Positions 36,870-47,830 of a DNA stretch of 64,000 nucleotides are shown one piece after another. Origin of the DNA: Girardinichthys multiradiatus (lineage: Eukaryota; Chordata; Actinopteri; Cyprinodontiformes; Goodeidae); the NCBI RefSeq assembly GCF_021462225.1, contig NC_061804.1, forward strand, positions 38,802,975 through 38,866,974, written 5' to 3'. The notes below the pieces were generated by a model that saw nothing but the letters and a program-made list of their open reading frames with translations, was not told the origin of the DNA and did no database searches. Each line of letters begins with the position of its first letter. The first letter of the stretch is position 1. A program made the position numbers and the translations under genes.

Positions 36870-37561
36870 AATGTGGGGTGAAATCTGGTGACTGTGAAGG
36901 CCACTGTAGTACAGTGACCTTATTATTAATCTCTAGAATACCGGTTTAAAAAGATTTAAGCTTTGTTACATCATGCTTCAGATATATGGGAAGTAGCCAT
37001 CAGAAGATGGGTGCACTGTGGTCTTAAATAGATTGAAATTGTCAGCAGAAATATTCCGGTAGGCTCCATCGCAGCTAAGAGGCCTGAAGTGTGCTAAGAA
37101 AATGTTCCCTACAGCATTACACTACCACCAACAGCCTGGGCTAGTAGGATGGATCCATGCTTTTATGTTGTTTGTAAGCCAAATTCTGACCCTGTTAGCT
37201 CAGTTAACTTTGAGACTAATTTGAGCAGGCAATGTATTTTCAGTTGTTTATTGCCTGATTTTGGATGAGCCTGGAGGAATTATAGCCTCAGTTTCCTGTT
37301 GTTAGCTAACAGGTGTAGCACCATGCTTAATTTTCTGCTGCTGCAGCTTATATGCTTCAATGTTTGTGGTTCAAAGAGCATTTTCCTCTGACATTAACAG
37401 GGCATTTTTATCTGTACATCTGCCGCTCACTGAATATTTTCTCATTCTTAGACCATTGTCTGTAAACCTGAGGTGCTATGATGCTGCTGACAAATAATGT
37501 GCCATTTCACTATTATTGTTAACAAGCAGTTGAACAGATGTACCAAATAAAGTGGCCAGTC
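36870..37561 (-). mobile_element. Degraded Tc1-like element with a GGCCACTTTATT-type end
   Basis: The right end on the plus strand is TGTACCAAATAAAGTGGCCAGT. Inside, reverse-oriented Tc1 pieces are seen: AGCATGGATCCATCCTACTA (minus strand, 37139-37163 region), AGTGAGCGGCAGATGTACAG, and CTTCACAGTCACCAGATTTC at the Asp-Leu-Asn region near 36880-36903. No open frame remains. Confidence 0.65.
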
Positions 37562-39740
37562 TTAAAAGATTCTTAAGGAGATATCACCCTTTTGGCAACA
37601 AAGTCTTGAATTTTACCTACTTAGTGAACCATCCAGGGATATGGGAAAGTAAAAGCTTTGTTCTCTAACTGAAGCCGTGCCTGATCTCCAGATATGGCAG
37701 TACCTTGTACAAGATTTCAGACCTCTTCAAAGCAACACTTTCCTTGCTGCCAGACTCATAAACAGCATGTTCTTTAATGTAAGAGCAAAGGGAGCTCTGC
37801 ATATATCAGTTGTGTACCTGGCAGAACCTGCAGGGGTTGTTAGCTCCAACAGTGCCGGTATAGGCATTACTCTCAGGCAGATTGTTGGCAGAGCGAGCCA
37901 CTTTCTCTCAGAAGGCTGCAAGCTGGCTACAAGCCTCACAGCATTCTTCCTCCACCTTGCTCTCCTTCCCATCATGGCGGCACCAGTAGAAAAAAAGGCT
38001 CTATGGAGCTCCGTAATGATACGTGGCGAATGTGCAGCACTGCGGTGATTGTTAACGGCAGCAGATGCGCAGATAGCCTGGATGATGGAAAATCAGTGGG
38101 ACCTCATTTTGGTTTGCCAGTATGAATATTAATGGCTCGTTTCCAGGCCAGGGCTAATGATGAGGAAAATTCCCTAATAAAAACTTGATGTGATGGGCAA
38201 CGACCCGCAGGGTCACTGGAGACAGTCAAAGTTAATAGTGTGCCATCAGGTGTGAGGAGTTAAGTGATTAGAGGCACAGAACCTAATCCTGATGTTTTTC
38301 TCCCCCTTCAGCTATAAGTCAGAATGGAAGAAGAAGGGGAGGGAGGGGAGGGCTGAGAGCAGCCGCAGAGGAGGTTTATATTTTTTGACAGCAGAGGGTC
38401 GTAGCCTTTACAGGGCATACTTCCAGTGAAAATAAACCATAAATGTTGCAGTTAATGGTAGATGTAAGATGTAGTTTTCTTGTACAATTGCCAACAGTAT
38501 TAGCGTTATGTCACATGGGATCATTGAAAATAATGGGAACAATGATAATAATCCTATGCAATGTAATAATTTTATTGCCAATATTGGAACAGATATCTTA
38601 GGATGTCACCCTGATTTAAATAAAATGTGTTTTTCTTCATTATCAAAGAACATCTGAGCAATGGTGATTCTAAGCAACTATTAAGAGACATTTACTCTCC
38701 TAAACAACATACATTAGTCATATTTCACTCGTATGCTTTTTACATTGGTCCTAAATTAGGATGTTGGTTTTTCATACTCCTTTTAAATCACGTATCCTCT
38801 TTACTACCAATGCTACATCCAGCTCACAAGAGAAGATGAAAAAGACAAGATTTTAACATTATTATTCGGTAAACCAAAAATCCCAATTCTTTTGTTGTCA
38901 CCAAACAAGGAAATGTTTCACAAATTACTGTAGAATAATTCAGTCCAGGTTTGACAGATCTGTATGTTGGTTTTTTTTGCTTTTGTCTCAATCCAAGGTG
39001 GTTCTAGTGCCAAAAAGCATTGAAAGTGCACTTACTTTGTGTTAGGGTTAGCTTTCAAAAATCTTAAGCTTTGTTTGAAAGAATCTATATTTGTTTGGTT
39101 TATGTATTTCAGCTTTTCAGGTAAAGATGATTAATTGCAACAGAGATTTCTTAGAAAAATTGTGAAACAGAAGCAACAAAGCAAATGCTAACACTAACTT
39201 TAGCATCATTAGCCATGGTTTTCTTAAGTTTACAAATCATGTGTTGCTCATTTTATTTAGACCAATCTCTGTCTTTTTGTGTACCTGACCTGTACCACTG
39301 CGTCCACCGTCTTTGGAGTGTCTGTCCCCCCTTCCTGGTATGATCCTGGTCTCTATTTGCATGTGATTGGCGTGTGGTGTGCCCTACAAGATCAAGTCTT
39401 GCCCTTTTGCATGCATGGATTTGTAATACTTTGCCTGCTAGTACTTGCAGTTGTAGATATGTCACCAATTGCTTTTTTTGAAAAAGACCCACTATAGGGA
39501 TCTGGATACCCCAAAAACATGGTGACATATATAGTTGCTAAGTTGGCAACACTTGGTCAGGCAGCCTGATGAGCAGTCTTTATGGACTATAATCACAACA
39601 GGGCAACCGCTCAAGAACTACATCCTGTCTTACTTCAAAACAAGAGTCCAAAATACAAATACAAGGTGTCAAGTGTAAAGTACTGACCATAATAATAGCT
39701 TAGACTAGATAGCACCTTGCAAGAAATAAATATAAAATTG
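37562..39740. other. Non-coding stretch with conserved-looking block 37.95-38.4 kb
   Basis: The frame at 37677-38048 is open on both strands and has no domain; I reject it as a gene. Around 38070-38210 repeat-free sequence such as CAGTATGAATATTAATGGCT and CCAGGGCTAATGATGAGG looks like conserved non-coding DNA. The rest is unremarkable. Confidence 0.4.
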
Positions 39741-40372
39741 ACAAAACACATGTGGACCGGTTGGGCAAACTCCCATGAGCCCTCGAGTACCCTGTAAAGG
39801 GTATAGAGCTGGTCCAGTGTTCCACGGCCGGGACAAAAACCACACTGCTCCTCCTGAAGCCAAGGTTCGACTATCGGCCAGACTCTCCTCTCCAATACCC
39901 TGACATAGGCCTTACCAGGGAGGCTGAGGAGTGTGATCCCCCTGAAGTTGGAACACACCCTATGGTCACCCTTCTTATGAAGGGGGACCACCAGCCCAGT
40001 CTGCCATTCCAGAGGCACTGTCCGCGACCACCACGCAATGTTGAAGAGGTGTGTCAACCATGACAGCCCCACAACATCCAGAGACTTGAGGTACTCAGGG
40101 CTGATCTCATCCACCCCCGAAGCCCTGCCACCGCGGAGCTTTTTAACCACCTCGGTGACTTCAGCCTGCGTGATGAAAGAGTCCAACCAGGAGTCCCCAG
40201 CCTCTGTTTCCACCAGGGAATGCATGATGGCAGGATTGAGGAGATCCTCGAAGTACTCCTTCCACCGCCTGATATTGTCCCCAGTCGAGGTCAGCAGCTG
40301 CCCACCCCCACTGCAAACAGTGTTGGCGAAGCACTGCTTCCCCCTCCTGAGGCGCCGGACGGTTTGCCAGAA
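39741..40372 (-). pseudogene. Rex3 RT, fingers region only
   Basis: In frame with the preceding segment. It includes WKEYFEDLLNPAIMHS, KKLRGGRASGVDEISPEYLK, HKKGDHRVCSNFRGITLLSL and EEQCGFCPGRGTLDQLYTLY. It ends at FAQPVHMCFV, immediately before motif A, so the catalytic aspartates (motif A FVDL and motif C FADD) are absent. The rest of the frame to 39635 is host sequence. Confidence 0.85.
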
Positions 40373-40820
40373 TCACTTCAAGGCCAACCGGTAGTCCTTC
40401 TCCATGGTCTCACCGAACTCCTCCCAGGCCCGAATTTTTGCCTTTGGCACCGCCCTGGCCGCGGCACACTTGGCCTCACGGTACCCGTCAGCGGCCTCAG
40501 GAGTCCCACAAGCCAACCACATCCGATAGGACTCCTTCTTCAGCTTGACAGCGTCCCTTACTGCCGGTGTCCACCACCGGGTTCGGGGATTGCCATCGCG
40601 ACAGGCACCGCAGACCTTACGGCCACAGCTGCAGGCGGCAGCATCGACAAAAGATGCGGAGAACATGGTCCACTCGGACTCTATGTCTCCAACATCCCTC
40701 GGAATCTGGTCAAAGCTCTCCTGGAGGTGAGAGTTGAATACATCCTTGGCCAAGGGCTCCGTCAGACGTTCCCAGCAGACCCTCACTATGCGATTGGGCC
40801 TGCCAAGTCTTTCTCCTCCT
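40373..40820 (-). pseudogene. Rex3 linker between endonuclease and RT
   Basis: This continues copy 2 after the frameshift. It carries [49 protein letters not shown] and EEFGETMEKDYRLA, which align with residues 17-125 of the copy at 9588. It ends at a TGA at 40373-40375 where copies 1 and 3 have CGA (Arg), a change expected from CpG methylation decay. The frame after the stop is the same, so the stop is a simple nonsense mutation. Confidence 0.85.
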
Positions 40821-41618
40821 CCAGTGGATCCAACTCACCACCAGGTGGTGATCAGTGGACAGCTCAGCCCCTCTCTTCACCCGAGTGTCCAAAATATGCG
40901 GCCGAAGGTCTGATGATACAACAACAAAGTCGATCATCGACCTCCTGCCTAGGGTGTCCTGGTGCCAATTGCACTGATGGACACCCTTATGTTTGAACAT
41001 GGTATTTATTATGGACAATCCGTGACTAGCACAGAAGTCCAATAACAAAACACCACTCGGATTCTGATCGGGGAGGCCATTCCTCCAGATCATGCCTCTC
41101 CAGGTGTCACTGTCGTTTCCCACGTGGGCGTTGAAGTCCCCCAGCAGAATAATGGAGTCCCCAGGAGGTGCACTATCCAGCACCCCCGACAGGGACGCCA
41201 AGAAGGCCGTGTACTCTGCAGTACCACTCAGCCCGTAGGCCGAAATGACAGTCAGAGACCTGTCCCCTACCCGAAGGCGCAGGAATGCGACCCTCTCATC
41301 CACTGGGTTAAACCCCAACACAAGACGGCTGAGCTGGGGGGCAACAAGCAAACCCACCCCAGCCTGCCACCTCTCCCCGTGGGCCACTCCAGAGTAGAGG
41401 GGAGTCCAGCCCCTCTCGAGGAGATGGGTTCCAGAGCCCACGCTGTGCGTGGAGGCGAGCCCAACTATTTCTAGTCGATATCTCTCGACCTCCCGCACAA
41501 GCTCAGGCTCCTTCCCCCCCAGCGAGGTGACATTCCACGTCCCTAGAGCCAGCCTAAGCATCTGGGAATTGGGCCGCCGAGGTCTCCACCTTCGTCCGCC
41601 GCCCAATCCTCTTTCCAC
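40710..41618 (-). pseudogene. Rex3 APE-type endonuclease domain
   Basis: This domain nicks target DNA to prime reverse transcription. Seen in order: GTWNV with Asn at residue 29, SAYG near 126-129, GDFNAHVG with Asp161 and Asn163, SMIDFVVV with Asp230, and [10 protein letters not shown] with Asp256-His257. These are the catalytic and metal-binding blocks of apurinic-type endonucleases in RTE-clade LINEs, and all look intact. The frame leaves the true protein near 40815-40832, after about residue 266: the linker [13 protein letters not shown] continues one frame over. The last 40 residues of this frame are therefore out-of-frame noise. Start: the first Met, with the 5' untranslated region upstream; the true start could differ. 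Confidence 0.85.
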
Positions 41619-41949
41619 CGGTCCCTCACAGTTCCCCCTGCAGGTGGTGGGCCCCCTGGGGGATGGCCTCGCGTCTCTCGTTCAGGTTTGGCCTGGCCGG
41701 GTCCCGCGAGGAGCAACCCAGCCACCAGGCACTCTCCGACGAGTCCCGACCCCAGGCCTGGCTTCAGGGTGGGACTCCAGCTCTGCCGTACCGGGCGACA
41801 TCACATGCCTCGATTTAGTAGTTGTCATGAGGGGTTCTTGAACCACTCTTTGTCTGACTCATCACCTAGAGTCTGTTTGCCATGGGAGACCCTACCAGGG
41901 GCATTTAAGCCCCAGACAACATAGTCTCTAGGACAACATAGACTCTAGG

Positions 41950-44246
41950 ATCAATAATAATATAATCATTCATAAATAATTATCCTGCTATGCTTCTATT
42001 ATTCTTTGATTAGTCACCATCTGAGCCATAGGCCCCTGTTGGCTTATGGAAACATGGGCCCCTGATGGTCTCACCTATCGCCTATATATTTAAACCACTG
42101 TCTGAATCTGATGAAGCAGTCTCTAACCCTAAAGTATTTTTTTTTATCCCAGCCATTTAAAACAGTTTTAATGTCTTACTTCTTTTGGCTGAGGACTTTT
42201 ACAGATTATTTTTACATGAGGTATTTCTTCATTGAGATATTAATGATGATGCAATAAACAATAAACCAAAAATTTTATTTAGGGAGGATTTGGGATCAGA
42301 GGATGAAAGCAATTAATAGAAAATGATCTTAAAAATATTCAGAGTTGATTTAACCCTATTCTGGAGATACCACATAAATGTGTGTATTTAATACTATTGA
42401 AACCACAGGCCACAGACTATGAATGTATTATTCAACAGAAGGCTTTTTTTCTTGCTTCTTTTCTTCAGAAGTTGCATTTGATTTTGATATGTTCTGGATA
42501 CAGTTTTACATTTGAAGGGAAATTGTAACCAGATGTGGGCCTGCTGAGGTCCACATGTGGATTGGACCTAGTTGTATTAGTCCAGACAGAAATCTGGTTC
42601 TGCCTAGTGAAGCGTTTTGGCTTTTAGAGAAACGTTAACCATATGAAACCATATGAGACTGTCAGTGTGTGACCGTATGAACTTATGAAATCCTCAAGGT
42701 GTGTTTGCTGTTTCTTTTAAGAGCTTCACATTCCTACCACACTTTTAAATCCTATACCGACATGGAGCAGTTGCTGTAGAAACTATGTGTTTAGTGTCAG
42801 TTCCACAAAACCTTCCGTACTTTAATGCTTTCTTGGTGTCATGTTGAATTTGCTTCCACTCTCTGAACTTTGGCTTCAGTAATCATTTTTGGCTCACTTT
42901 TATTAAATATCTGGATGGTTGCAGATGCTGCCCTTCGCAGGAGATGCACTGAGAAACCTTCTAGAGGCAGGAATCAGCCACTTCTACACTCAACAAGCCG
43001 CGATTGATAATCGCCCATTAAAACAAAAAACTCCAGTCTTTTTCCAAACACTGAACACGCCATGTACAAACTGTGGACAGTTATTTGCATTAACAGAAAG
43101 GTGCTGAATGAGGTTAGAGGATAAGTGAAAGAAGCTCCTAGAAAGGAAACTTATTTCTACAGAAGCCTGCCAGCTATTCATTTGTCTGTTTTGTCCTTTT
43201 GACGAGTCCAATTCTGGGTTATGGAACATTCTGGATTGGGAATTGTTGGGAGTGTTTTGGAACTTTTCTGGGTAAAGTAGGGATTTATCAACTCCACAGG
43301 GAATACACACAGAGAGACTTCTGTTACTAATGTTAACTACATAAGATGTCAAAAACATCTAATGTAAGCTATCAGCTAACATAAACTGATATGTTTACAA
43401 TGTCAATACTGTAGTTGCTTTGTCTTTGTCTTGTATTAATAGTTAAACCTCTCATACTGCAGAGTTGTGTAATACTGACTGTTCTGTCTCTTACACACAC
43501 ACTTGGTTTGATGTCACGTGTGCTCCATATATGAACAACTAATGATCAGTAACATACATGCTCCTGTCGGGTTACAATTAATGAATGAATTGTTTTAATT
43601 GTACAGATATTACTGTAATATAGCCTGCAGAATTTTACTGTATTTGTAGAATGTCAGTGATGCAAATAGACATACCTGTAACCTTGACTGTATTTGAAAA
43701 ATTATTGTAAAAATTGTAGGAAAAGGGAACTTCGTGTGTATAGTTCTTAAAGAGAAATTGCTATTGACTAAATTTGCGATTGGCAGATTACAATCTTACA
43801 AAATTGCTGATCTCTTATTGGTACATCTATAACTTTTTGCTGGAGGACTTCACTTTCCCACCCCCCTTTAAACCATAGGTTAAAATTAAGCAGTGGAAAT
43901 TAGATGCTCTGTTTTGGTGTCAACACCACTCACTTACTTGAATAGTTTCTATAGTCCAGTCAATGGATCTTCTACTCCTTGAACTTTTGTTGCTGTTATT
44001 TCGACCTTTTTAGGAGACATCTGGGTCCTTACAAACTGACTTTTATTAAGTTCTGGACCACATGCTGAATGTGCCAAGTGTTCATAATAAAAAAATGAGA
44101 ATAAATTAAAATACCATATTTTGTTCTAAGTTATTGTTTTTGAGTGTATATAAGACTTTATCTTTGACTTTATGTTTAAAGGCAGATGCTGTGGATACCT
44201 TGAGCTCATCCCTCTTCTCCTACCCAGCTCTTTTTGTTGTTCCTTG
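41950..44246. other. Non-coding stretch, nothing recognised
   Basis: AT-rich unique sequence with a short (CA)n at about 43494-43502. No gene is supported; the 42919-43107 and 42990-43358 frames overlap on opposite strands without domains. Confidence 0.45.
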
Positions 44247-44941
44247 GCCCTGTCCCAATACTCGCGCTTCCACCCTTGTGTCCCTGAATTGCGCATTCCT
44301 GTTGATGGGTTCGAGTGCGTAGTGTGTCCCAATTCTCCAGAGTGGTCCTTAGCCCCGCCCCCTTTGTGCCCTTAATCTACACTTCGGCGAAGCCCGCATC
44401 TAAGCGGACTTTGCCGAAGTATAATACCCACAATTCACTGCTGCAGATGACGTTCTGAGCAAAAACCAATCACAACCGTCAACGTAATCAGCCATCGAAT
44501 CAGAATAATAAGAACTGCGTAAACTTTAGACAGCAAGCCGACAAATATTTTTTTATTGCTTTTCCAGGCTCAACATTGTAAGTTTCCACTGTGTTCAGGA
44601 TGAGTCTGAGCAGTCAATAGGCCATAAAACTGAAGTTACCTTTCAAACAAACACTGGCGCGGTGAGAGTCTGGTGTATAAAGCTCCTTCGCTTCCTGTAC
44701 TTTCTTCTCCTCAAAACAATTGCTTGTTGCAGTTTAATATATTTTTTTTAGCAGCAACACTGTGAAAACAGCACTGGTTCCCGCCCTTTTTGATGTTGCA
44801 GTTACGGTGCATAACTCCTACTGTCCCAATTCTCCAATTTTACACGCTTGTTACCTGCGCACTTCAACCCCTACATGCACTTGTACAAAGTAAACACTTC
44901 GTAGAGGGGCGTAGGGTGTAGTGTGGGAATTGGGACAGGGC
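44247..44941. mobile_element. TIR element of 695 bp with internal hairpin
   Basis: The ends GCCCTGTCCCAAT (44247-44259) and ATTGGGACAGGGC (44929-44941) are perfect 13-bp inverted repeats. Related TGTCCCAATTCTCC words recur inside at about 44325 and 44820, so the subterminal regions carry repeated motifs, perhaps transposase sites. A 17-bp-arm hairpin (44381-44397 / 44404-44420, loop ATCTAA, two mismatches) centres on ACTTCGGC. No transposase is encoded, and no clean target duplication is seen (CCTTG / ACTTG). The superfamily is not assigned. Confidence 0.75.
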
Positions 44942-46611
44942 ACTTGATTCACAGTGGTGGGACTGACAGACTGTGATGTGCGGGTGTGAAAGAAGAAGTG
45001 AGTAAGAAAAGGAGAAATGGATGGATGCGGGAGGTGTGAGTGAGGGATTTGGGAAATATGCATGGCACAGATCTCCATTTTACCATCCCGGTCTCTCTCT
45101 ATTCCCCATGAATAACGTGGCAGACCCCTTACCCAGCGGTAGGCCAGGCATGCCGCCATATCAAGCCGTGCTGGAGGAAGAGGTGTCCAACTTGGCATCT
45201 CTGGGCTCGGATGCATCCCAGCCCCCGCAAACCATACCCACACTCATCCCCAGCCTGCAGAGAGGAGCGCTGGGCTCCAAGATGGCAATCTAGCCTTGAT
45301 TTGCCAACACATTTCCAATGATTAAAATGTAATTAGCACAAGCGAGCACCTCCTCCCCAGCTAATTTCCACGCACGCTGTGACAGGCAGGCGGTCGGTGG
45401 CGCCCAGGCCCCAGCAGCAGATGGATGGAAGAAGCACCAGGAGGAGTAAAAAAAGCATTTTGCCATGCGACTGTTTGCATCAGAAAACCATCAGGACGCC
45501 CGGCTATATCAGGAAGGAGCTGTTAGGAGGAGGGAATGAGGGCTCCTCACGACAGCACATCAAATTGGCACCGTCAAAGCTGACCCTGGCAGTGGCTGCC
45601 ATCCTTCATGCTGTCTATCCCACTCCTCAGGCATGTAGGCAGATTGGTGTCTATATAGGGTTTAGCCCCAGCAGCCTTTCTGCAGGATAACCTGGTTCAG
45701 GTTGATAAACACAAACCACACTCTGTGGATTTGAGCACCTTAACGAAGCCCCTATCAGCAATAATTAATTCTAAGGTTGTGGCGAGCAACCACCAATAAC
45801 CTGGGGCTAATGTCACTTGGATGTGGGGAGACAAAATGAAATGTCTGAACATTCACATTTTAAGACATGCTGCCGAAGGAAATATTACATTAGAGACATC
45901 TAATAACATGAACAACAGATAGGAAATTATAATAAACCGTAGACTAACTCTGTTGATGTGAAAAATTGTTGCTGTCACGTCATTTTTTCCCTAAATTGCC
46001 AAACATCTGTTAGCAATTGTTGAGCTGTGGATTTCCAAAGGCTTATATTGGACAGGAGAGCATGGCACGCATGCCTGTGTGATGTGGTTACCTCTTTAGT
46101 ACAAACATTTTTCTGTGGGTAACTCTGACAGACTTTGGTGAGCTCTGCTCCTCTCAGACAACTGCGACTGCGTTGTTTAGGATTCAGCCCATGGCTTCTT
46201 ATGTTCCCTCCTTCTCCTGGGCCAGTATTACACTCAGCTGGAGAGGATTTAGTACAAGAATAATTTACTCCTACTTTCAGACTATTATAAACAAAAGGCT
46301 CTCTGCTTGGACAGAGTGTAGGGAAATCTGTAAGAGCCCTCAGCCAAAAGAGGGGCCTGAGTGAAAGCAGAGGAGCAGTCAGAAGTGTTCCGGATGTAAG
46401 CCAACATCAACAGCTCTTAGAGCTGAAGCTAATGTTTGACATTCCTGTGTTACTTAAACTAAACACTTGGGTTTAGTTGTACAGTATAATGCTGGTACTG
46501 TGCAAATAGCACTGGGCCTGGATAGAGTATAATTTTTCCTTGTCGGCCCTCTCCCGGAACTAATGTTTTCCTTACTGTATATCACTGCTGCTTTGGCAAA
46601 TACTCATTTAC
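44942..46611. other. Non-coding stretch, conserved-looking block 45.0-45.7 kb
   Basis: No gene is supported. From about 45030 to 45710 the sequence is repeat-free and balanced in composition, with blocks such as CCCATGAATAACGTGGCAGA and CCAATGATTAAAATGTAATT followed by AGCACAAGCG. Frames on both strands are open without domains. Candidate conserved non-coding element. Confidence 0.45.
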
Positions 46612-46963
46612 AGTGGTTGGAAAAGTAATAATTCCCCCTAAACTTTTTAAAGTTTGTGACAATACAACCACAAAGTTTGATGTATGCTATAGTGATCTTA
46701 TGTAATACACCAAAGTACTGCATAATTGTGAAATGGAAGGAAAATTATACATGGTTTTGTATTCAGCATTTGCATTTGTATACTGCCCCCTTTACTATGA
46801 TGTCCTCCATCCATTCGCCCATTGTCTATACCCACTTGTCTATGCAAGGTTGCTGGGCAGCTGTTGTCTATCTCCTGCGGTCATTGGGTGACAGGCAGGA
46901 TAACCTGGACAGGTTGCCAGTCCATCACAAGGCAACACAAAGACACAAGGGACAAACAATCAT

Positions 46964-47007
<44 letters not shown>

Positions 47008-47830
47008 ATACATTTATAGAACCCAATTAAACTAACAGTCATGTTTTTGGAAAGCTGGAGGAAGCCAGAGTACCCGGAGAGAAACCATGCATGGGAAAGA
47101 ACATGCAAGAGCTCTGTCCATCTATTATCTGTAAAGAGAAAAAAAAAAAAAAAGTGTATGGCACACCTGCAAACCTACCAAGAAACCTTTTCCCACTTAA
47201 ACTAACAGGGAGGGCAAGGAGAGCATTAAACAGAAAATCAAAAAGTAGTTCCATGGTAACTCTGGAGGAGCTGCAAGGATCTGCAGCTCAGGTGTAAAGT
47301 TAACTATCAGTTATATGGTCCAGGACCATATTCAGGAAGACTGAAGCGTTAAAAGACATTATTGAGAAAAAGCCACAAGAAGTCCTGACCACAGTTTGCA
47401 TCAAACCATGTAGGTAATACAACAAACGTGAAAGAATCTGCTTCGGTCAGATTAATGACCTACATCCAAAATGCTATGTCTGGCATAAAGCTAACACTGT
47501 ACATTGCCCTGAACATACCATCCCCATTATGAAGCATGATGGTGGCAGCATCATGCTGTGGGGATCCTTTTCTTCAGCAGATACAGGAAAGCTGTAAGGG
47601 CTGATGATGAGTTGTATGGAGACAAACAAACAATACTGGAGGAATATCTGTTTGCGGGATCAGGGGTTTATATTACAGCAGGACAATAACCTGTCAGTCA
47701 GCAGATATGCCCAAAAGACATGCAGCTGTAATGGTCTATCACACATAATCCCAACGAAATACATTAGAGATTGTGGTTATAACATGACAATATGTGAAAA
47801 AGTTCCAGCGATGCGAACATTTTCCCTCAG
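46612..47830 (+). mobile_element. Decayed Tc1-like transposon interrupted by a SINE/L2-type fragment
   Basis: Left part: CAGTGGTTGGAAAAGTAATA (46611 on) through GTAATACACCAAAGTA. After the insertion it resumes with ATGGCACACCTGCAAACCTA, GGCAAGGAGAGCATTAAACA, TAACTCTGGAGGAGCTGCAA, CCCATTATGAAGCATGATGG, GGCAGCATCATGCTGTGGGG, TTACAGCAGGACAATAACC, CCCAAAAGACATGCAGCTGT and ATATGTGAAAAAGTTCCAGC. The order follows a Tc1 transposase. No long frame survives. Same family as 13640-14510 and 26996-27905. Confidence 0.8.
46807..47110 (-). mobile_element. SINE/L2-type repeat with expanded (CA)n, inside a Tc1 relic
   Basis: On the minus strand it reads from GCATGTTCTTTCCCATGCAT and CTCTCCGGGTACTCTGGCTT through TTAGTTTAATTGGG and a (TG)n run (about 46965-47004) to AGTCCATC-type 3' sequence ending in GGATGGAGG. 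It matches the central and 3' parts of the 29944-30289 repeat. The (CA)n replaces the TGTGAGTGTGTGCAT segment of that repeat, so the microsatellite appears to have grown from it. Confidence 0.75.

Larger units (their letters stand above)
39741..41915 (-). mobile_element. Rex3: Rex3-type LINE, copy 2, 5' end present, 3' third missing
   Basis: The minus strand runs from a 5' untranslated region (about 41915-41619, including GGTAGGGTCTCCCATGGCAA) through endonuclease, linker and the first half of the RT. It stops at CACATGTGTTTTGT (39741), just before RT motif A, and switches to unrelated AT-rich sequence. No 3' tail or target duplication is seen, so the 3' end was probably lost by deletion rather than by failed insertion. 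Most LINE copies lose the 5' end, so this layout is unusual. At the outer edge, GACAACATAGTCTCTAG is tandemly repeated with one change (41915-41949). Confidence 0.9.

Noticed and set aside
37677..38048. 123-codon frame with an 82-codon antisense frame
   Set aside because: Mutually overlapping frames without motifs; not a gene on present evidence.
40220..40996. 258-codon plus-strand frame
   Set aside because: It is the antisense shadow of the Rex3 RT/linker coding in copy 2.
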